Source: Pseudomonas fluorescens | GTDB taxonomy: Bacteria; Pseudomonadota; Gammaproteobacteria; Pseudomonadales; Pseudomonadaceae | Length of the DNA stretch: 64,000 bases | Direction of reading: 5' to 3' | Assembly: GCF_000802965.1 (NCBI RefSeq) | Contig: NZ_JSAK01000004.1 | Location: 124,001-188,000 of the forward strand | Part shown: in pieces, positions 59,962-64,000 of the stretch | Layout of the letters: each line of letters begins with the position of its first letter | How positions within the stretch are numbered: position 1 is the stretch's first letter | The notes under the pieces: model-generated | Told to the model about the DNA's origin: nothing | Databases searched by the model: none | Seen by the model: the letters and a program-made list of their open reading frames with translations, nothing else | Made by a program: the position numbers and the translations under genes

Positions 59962-61083
59962 ATGGATGTTCTCGCTCTTCTTTACCAATACCTGTTCCGG
60001 TGGGTGATCGCGCCTGTCAGCGAGCAATTCCGTGGCTTATTCGACCTCAATGGCCGTCTCTGTCTCGCCTTTCTGTTCACGTCCTACGCCATCGCTTACG
60101 TGCTGTTCCGCTACCGGAAATCCCGCGAGCTGACTGACGCGCGCACTTTCTGGCAGTTCATCGGCGGCAACCGCGTGCATTTTCATCCCTCGGCGCTGCT
60201 GGATTACCGCTACTACTTCGTGCGCGCGATCCTCAAAGTCATGCTGGTGGTGCCCATCGTGGGGTGGGTGGACCCGTACGTGCTGCGCTCCGGCGACTAC
60301 ATCAGTTTTTTCACCCGGCTCTGGGGCGCGCGGGTGCAAGTGGAGGAGCATCTGGTGCTGTCGTTGCTCTACGGCCTGGGCGTGTTCGTGCTGCAAGACT
60401 TCATCCATTACTGGGCCCATCGCGCCTACCATTCGCGCTATTTGTGGGCCTTTCACAAAGTCCATCATTCGGCCCCGGTGCTGGTCCCCGTGACGGCTAG
60501 CCGGGTGCACTTTGTCGAGAAAATGATCGAGCGCCTGATCGACATCGTGTTCCTAGGTGCCTATGCCGGTGTGTTCTGGTACGCCTGTGGCGGCGAGATC
60601 AGCCGCTACACCTTGTTTGGCGTGACCTACATGGTATTCATCCTCAATGCCCTGGCCTCAAACCTGCGGCACAGCCATGTCTGGCTCTCGTTCGGGCCGG
60701 CGCTGGAGCATGTGCTGAACAGCCCGGCGCAGCATCAGGTCCACCACAGCGACGCGCCCCGGCATTTCAACAAGAACTTTGGCATCAACCTGTCTGTTTG
60801 GGACTGGATGTTCGGCACGCTGTACGTCACGCAATCGAAGCCTGAGGCTATTCGATTCGGTACGGGTGAAGCGGATCATCAGCGTTACCTGACCCTTTAC
60901 AGCCTGATCGTTACGCCGTTTGTGGAAACAGCACACAAAGTTCTTGAGATCAAACGCCCGGAAGCGATTACGCCGTCAGGGGGTAACCCCGTAGGAGCCG
61001 GCTTGCTGGCGATGGCGGAGGGACAGTCGCCACAAATGTCGGCCGACGCGCCGCTATCGCCAGCAAGCCGGCTCCTACAGTGA
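59962..61083 (+). CDS. sterol desaturase / fatty-acid hydroxylase family protein
   Basis: A 373-residue integral membrane di-iron enzyme. Histidine boxes HYWAHRAYH, HKVHHSAP and HQVHHSDAPRH are typical of the sterol desaturase family. Four or so membrane segments surround them. The substrate is unknown. The last about 30 residues (from 344) are encoded by a REPIN at 60991-61080, and the stop TGA lies directly after the REPIN, so the natural C-terminus has probably been replaced. Confidence 0.85.
   Translation: MDVLALLYQYLFRWVIAPVSEQFRGLFDLNGRLCLAFLFTSYAIAYVLFRYRKSRELTDARTFWQFIGGNRVHFHPSALLDYRYYFVRAILKVMLVVPIVGWVDPYVLRSGDYISFFTRLWGARVQVEEHLVLSLLYGLGVFVLQDFIHYWAHRAYHSRYLWAFHKVHHSAPVLVPVTASRVHFVEKMIERLIDIVFLGAYAGVFWYACGGEISRYTLFGVTYMVFILNALASNLRHSHVWLSFGPALEHVLNSPAQHQVHHSDAPRHFNKNFGINLSVWDWMFGTLYVTQSKPEAIRFGTGEADHQRYLTLYSLIVTPFVETAHKVLEIKRPEAITPSGGNPVGAGLLAMAEGQSPQMSADAPLSPASRLLQ
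60991..61080. repeat. REPIN inside the 3' end of a coding region
   Basis: GTAGGAGCCGGCTTGCTGGCG at the left and the exact reverse complement at the right, 90 bases in all, read through in frame by the sterol-desaturase-like gene. Confidence 0.88.
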
Positions 61084-61091
61084 TGTGTTGA

Positions 61092-61814
61092 TCAACGTTC
61101 GGGAAGGTTCCAGCGTTCGCGCAGCTGCTGGTATTGCGCCTCGGGCAATTGCACCAGCAGCGGGGATCGGCGGGGGTCGAGCCAGTTGAACAAGCGAGCG
61201 ATATCCGCTGGGTCCATGGCCGTGCAGCCAAGGGTTGGGGCTGTGGGGCCGCGCCAGATGTGGAAGAAAATGCAAGAGCCGGCAGCGGGGGACGCCGGAG
61301 TGTTGTGCTTGATGACAATGCCCTGGCGATACAAATCATCACGGCGACGCATGCGCTCTGAGCTGTTCCAGTCTTTCGCCATCGTGGCGCCGTCGACCAG
61401 TTCGTTGTAACGCGTGGACTGAGGGTCATCCACGCATTCGATGGTCGGGCTGAGTGCGAGGTAGGGCAGGCGGGTTTGTGCTGAAGCGTCGTAGCCAAAC
61501 GCTGTGCCCAGTTTGAACATCCCGGCAGGCGCTTTGCCGTCGCCTTCCTGCTTCACCGGCCCCTGAAGCTGCTCAGTGGCGAGTAATCCCTTGCCCCAGC
61601 CCATGCCGTTTTTTCCCAGCACTACCGCAAACGGCGCTTCGAACTTTCTGAACGTGCTGCCGTGCCGTTCGTAGCGCTGGGCAGTGGCCTCAATGTCATC
61701 CCAGTTTTTGCTGGTGACCACGATCAACTGGTCACTGTCGTCGAGCCCCTGAGCCATCGCGGCACCGTTTAGCAGGAGGACCAGAAACACGCAGATTCTG
61801 AGAAGTCTGTTCAT
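61092..61814 (-). CDS. L,D-transpeptidase (YkuD) family protein
   Basis: A 240-residue exported protein with a signal peptide (MNRLLRICVFLVLLLNGAAMA). The active-site region IVIKHNT ... FFHIWRG ... TLGCTAMDP carries the His and Cys of the YkuD fold. The family makes 3-3 cross-links or attaches lipoproteins to peptidoglycan; this branch lacks the usual SHGC and is less characterised. Its ATG overlaps the stop of the upstream dipeptidase gene by 4 bases. Confidence 0.82.
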   Translation of the reverse strand: MNRLLRICVFLVLLLNGAAMAQGLDDSDQLIVVTSKNWDDIEATAQRYERHGSTFRKFEAPFAVVLGKNGMGWGKGLLATEQLQGPVKQEGDGKAPAGMFKLGTAFGYDASAQTRLPYLALSPTIECVDDPQSTRYNELVDGATMAKDWNSSERMRRRDDLYRQGIVIKHNTPASPAAGSCIFFHIWRGPTAPTLGCTAMDPADIARLFNWLDPRRSPLLVQLPEAQYQQLRERWNLPER

Positions 61815-62572
61815 GGCGCCAGCGGCGTAATGGGGAAATCCATGACCGTCTTCAAGGCTGGATCACGGGTATAGGTGAAATGCCACCACTCAGCCGAGTA
61901 ACCGGTGAATCCTTCTTTTTCCATGGCGCTGTTGAGCCGCTGGCGATTTGCTTTGGCTGTGGCGTCGATCAGCGTCGAATCGGTATGCGCGCGCTCATCG
62001 AAGCAATCAAAACCGGTGCCCATGTCCACGGCGCCGTCATGCCAACGCTGGCCATAAGGCGCCGTGCAATCGACGGGCGTGGCTGAAGGCGTCCAGGTGT
62101 CGGCCGGCAGGGCATCCGGGCCGGTCATGGTCAGGTCCACGGTGCCGCCCCTGGAATGATTGGACACCCGCGCCACATAGCCCAGTCGCCAGAAGTCTTG
62201 CTTGTCCACCCGAGGATAAAACTCGGCCTTTCGCGGATCGCCCGGTTCCGTGGCGAAGCGTCCCATGTCCGCCACGGCGCGGCTGGGGCGATAGCAATCA
62301 AATACCTTCAAGCCATAGCCTTGCGCCTCAAGTGCCGTTTGCACCCGGGCGAGAGCCTTGGCGGCGTCCAGCGACAACATGCACTCCGGCGCCTTGTAAC
62401 CATCGAGCGGGTGCCCGGTGAAGTTGTGGGCGCTGGCGTAGCGGATGTCTTGCTGGATATCCGGCGCGATCGTGCGCACATACACCATGTGTTCCGGTTT
62501 CGTTTCGGCGCTGACCAGGCACGGCAAAACAAGGCTTGAAAACAGCAGCAATGATCGAGTTGTACAGCGCAT
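61811..62572 (-). CDS. D-alanyl-D-alanine dipeptidase (VanX/DdpX, peptidase M15D)
   Basis: A 253-residue exported zinc dipeptidase that cleaves D-Ala-D-Ala. The zinc motif SNHSRGGTVDLTM (SxHxxGxAxD type) and the catalytic EWWHF are present. A signal peptide (SLLLFSSLVLPCLVSA) is seen. The start at 62572 (MRCTTRSLLL) is preferred to one eight codons earlier. It overlaps the L,D-transpeptidase gene, so both act on the cell wall from one transcript. Confidence 0.88.
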   Translation of the reverse strand: MRCTTRSLLLFSSLVLPCLVSAETKPEHMVYVRTIAPDIQQDIRYASAHNFTGHPLDGYKAPECMLSLDAAKALARVQTALEAQGYGLKVFDCYRPSRAVADMGRFATEPGDPRKAEFYPRVDKQDFWRLGYVARVSNHSRGGTVDLTMTGPDALPADTWTPSATPVDCTAPYGQRWHDGAVDMGTGFDCFDERAHTDSTLIDATAKANRQRLNSAMEKEGFTGYSAEWWHFTYTRDPALKTVMDFPITPLAP

Positions 62573-62610
62573 CGGGCCGCGCCTCCGCAAATCCATGACA
62601 AGTCACCCCA

Positions 62611-63567
62611 TCATGGCTTGAAAGCGGCTTCACCTCCATGCAGTTGTTGATCGGCGTGATAGGACGAGCGCACCAGCGGCCCGGAAGCGACGTTCTTGAA
62701 GCCCATTCGCGCGCCTTCCTCGGCGAACCAGGCAAACACGTCCGGGTGCACGAAACGTTGCACTGGCAAGTGGCTGCGAGAGGGTTGCAGGTACTGGCCG
62801 AGGGTGAGCATGTCGATCTCGTGCTCGCGCATGCGCTGCATGACCTCGATGACTTCTTCGTCGGTTTCGCCAAGGCCCAGCATCAGGCCCGACTTGGTGG
62901 GCACATGCGGGACCGATTGCTTGAACTTCTGCAGCAAGTCCAGCGACCACTCGAAGTCCGAACCCGGTCGCGCGGCTTTGTACAGGCGCGGCACGGTTTC
63001 CAGATTGTGGTTGAACACGTCCGGCGGTTCGCTGGCGGTGATCGCCAGGGCCACGTCCATGCGCCCGCGATAATCCGGCACCAGGGTTTCCAGTTGAATG
63101 CCCGGCGACAGCTTGCGGATTTCCCGCAGGCAATCGACAAAGTGCTGCGCGCCGCCGTCGCGCAAATCATCGCGATCCACCGAGGTGATCACCACGTATT
63201 TAAGGCGTAGCTCGGCGATGGCCACAGCCAGGTTGCTCGGCTCGTTGACGTCCAGTGGTTTCGGGCGACCGTGGCCGACGTCGCAGAATGGGCAGCGACG
63301 GGTGCAGATGTCGCCCATGATCATGAACGTCGCCGTGCCTGCGGAAAAACACTCGCCGAGGTTCGGGCAGGAGGCTTCTTCGCAGACACTGTGCAGCTTG
63401 TGTTTGCGCAGCAATTGTTTGATGCGGTCGACCTCGGGGGAGATCGGCATGCGCACCCGAATCCAGTCGGGTTTGCGCGGGAATTCATCGGTGGGGATGA
63501 TCTTCACCGGAATCCGCGCGACTTTTTCTGCACCGCGCAGTTTGGTGCCGACTTGCACTGTGTTCAT
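62611..63567 (-). CDS. lipA: lipoyl synthase
   Basis: A 318-residue radical-SAM enzyme that inserts two sulfurs into octanoyl chains. The auxiliary cluster [12 protein letters not shown] and the radical-[11 protein letters not shown] motif are both present. The start [12 protein letters not shown] at 63567 is preceded by GGGGAA. lipB is not in this window. It precedes the dipeptidase gene by 38 bases. Confidence 0.97.
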   Translation of the reverse strand: MNTVQVGTKLRGAEKVARIPVKIIPTDEFPRKPDWIRVRMPISPEVDRIKQLLRKHKLHSVCEEASCPNLGECFSAGTATFMIMGDICTRRCPFCDVGHGRPKPLDVNEPSNLAVAIAELRLKYVVITSVDRDDLRDGGAQHFVDCLREIRKLSPGIQLETLVPDYRGRMDVALAITASEPPDVFNHNLETVPRLYKAARPGSDFEWSLDLLQKFKQSVPHVPTKSGLMLGLGETDEEVIEVMQRMREHEIDMLTLGQYLQPSRSHLPVQRFVHPDVFAWFAEEGARMGFKNVASGPLVRSSYHADQQLHGGEAAFKP

Positions 63568-63601
63568 AGGTTTCCCCAAGTTCTGTCAAACAAAATACGG
63601 A

Positions 63602-63690
63602 CCTGGAGCAAGCTTGTTCGCGATCACGGTGCAACATTCAACATTGATGTCGACTGACACTGCGCTATCGCGAGCAAGCTTGCTCCTACA
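63602..63690. repeat. REPIN, degenerate left unit
   Basis: Left CTGGAGCAAGCTTGTTCGCG and right CGCGAGCAAGCTTGCTCCTACA, between glyA and lipA. Confidence 0.75.
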
Positions 63691-63706
63691 AGTTTGTGTG
63701 GTGCAT

Positions 63707-64000
63707 TCAGTCGCGGTAGACCGGGAAATCGCTGCACATGGCCGCCACCTGCCGCGCTACCTGAGCCTCGACATCGGCATCGCCGAGGTGATCGAGGATG
63801 TCGCAGATCCAGCCCGCCAGTTCGATGCTCTGGGCTTCCTTGAATCCACGGCTGGTGATCGCCGGGGTGCCGATGCGCAAGCCTGATGTCACGAACGGCG
63901 ATTGCGGATCGTTCGGCACCGCGTTCTTGTTCACGGTGATGCCGGCACGGCTGAGGGCGGCGTCGGCGTCCTTGCCGGTCAGGCCCTGGCGGATCAGGCT
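63707..64000 (-). CDS. glyA: serine hydroxymethyltransferase, C-terminal part
   Basis: The 3' end of a PLP-dependent serine hydroxymethyltransferase (serine to glycine with methylene-THF); the gene continues past the window. The visible segment has [30 protein letters not shown] and ends DFPVYRD, the family C-terminus. About 97 residues are seen. Confidence 0.93.
   Translation of the reverse strand, partial: SLIRQGLTGKDADAALSRAGITVNKNAVPNDPQSPFVTSGLRIGTPAITSRGFKEAQSIELAGWICDILDHLGDADVEAQVARQVAAMCSDFPVYRD

Overview
The window is a high-GC, gene-dense piece of a Pseudomonas chromosome, most likely the P. fluorescens group. The evidence is the gene order nuoN-A / aceA / roxA / purB / hflD / mnmA / idh / icd / cspD / clpSA / infA / bpt / aat / trxB / ftsK / lolA / rarA / crcB / serS / cysG / tus, a fused nuoCD, two different isocitrate dehydrogenases, and many REP/REPIN palindromes between genes. 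I see no rRNA, tRNA, insertion sequence, prophage or CRISPR array.

Layout. 1-5622: a glycerol-type ABC uptake operon (two ATPases, two permeases, a small DUF2160 membrane protein, a large periplasmic binding protein). 5815-6623: a Phd/VapC-type toxin-antitoxin pair with a visible promoter and operator, preceded by what looks like the first 30 or so codons of a different antitoxin. 6830-21767 (minus): the 13-gene nuo operon for respiratory complex I, with a candidate promoter at 21855-21883 and a terminator-like hairpin between nuoF and nuoG. 22418-34816: the isocitrate node (aceA, monomeric idh, dimeric icd) interspersed with an orphan secretin-like protein, a GNAT protein, the ribosomal oxygenase roxA, purB, hflD, mnmA and a Nudix gene. 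34896-41123: cspD and an N-degron cluster (clpS, clpA, bpt, aat) with infA and trxB. 41432-49091: a co-directional block ftsK-lolA-rarA-crcB-serS-cysG. 49221-52692: a glutathionyl-hydroquinone reductase and a trpD2-like gene overlapping the tusEBCD sulfur relay. 52890-64000: accessory metabolism and envelope genes (DUF1275, small regulators, a lipoprotein, hemerythrin, NudK-like, ogt, ggt, isochorismatase-like, sterol-desaturase-like, L,D-transpeptidase plus D-Ala-D-Ala dipeptidase), then lipA and the 3' end of glyA.

How the genes work together. Complex I, aceA and both ICDHs sit at the branch between oxidative TCA flux and the glyoxylate shunt. MnmA and TusEBCD are the two ends of the tRNA U34 2-thiolation relay. 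ClpS/ClpA and the two aminoacyl-protein transferases form a complete leucine N-degron pathway apart from ClpP.

Most of the window is conserved core genome. The items that most deserve a second look are the complementary degenerate motifs in the two glycerol-transporter ATPases, the composite antitoxin locus with its operator, the REPIN that encodes the C-terminus of the sterol-desaturase-like protein, the hairpin inside the nuo operon, the Fur-like site upstream of nuoA, and the orphan mini-secretin.
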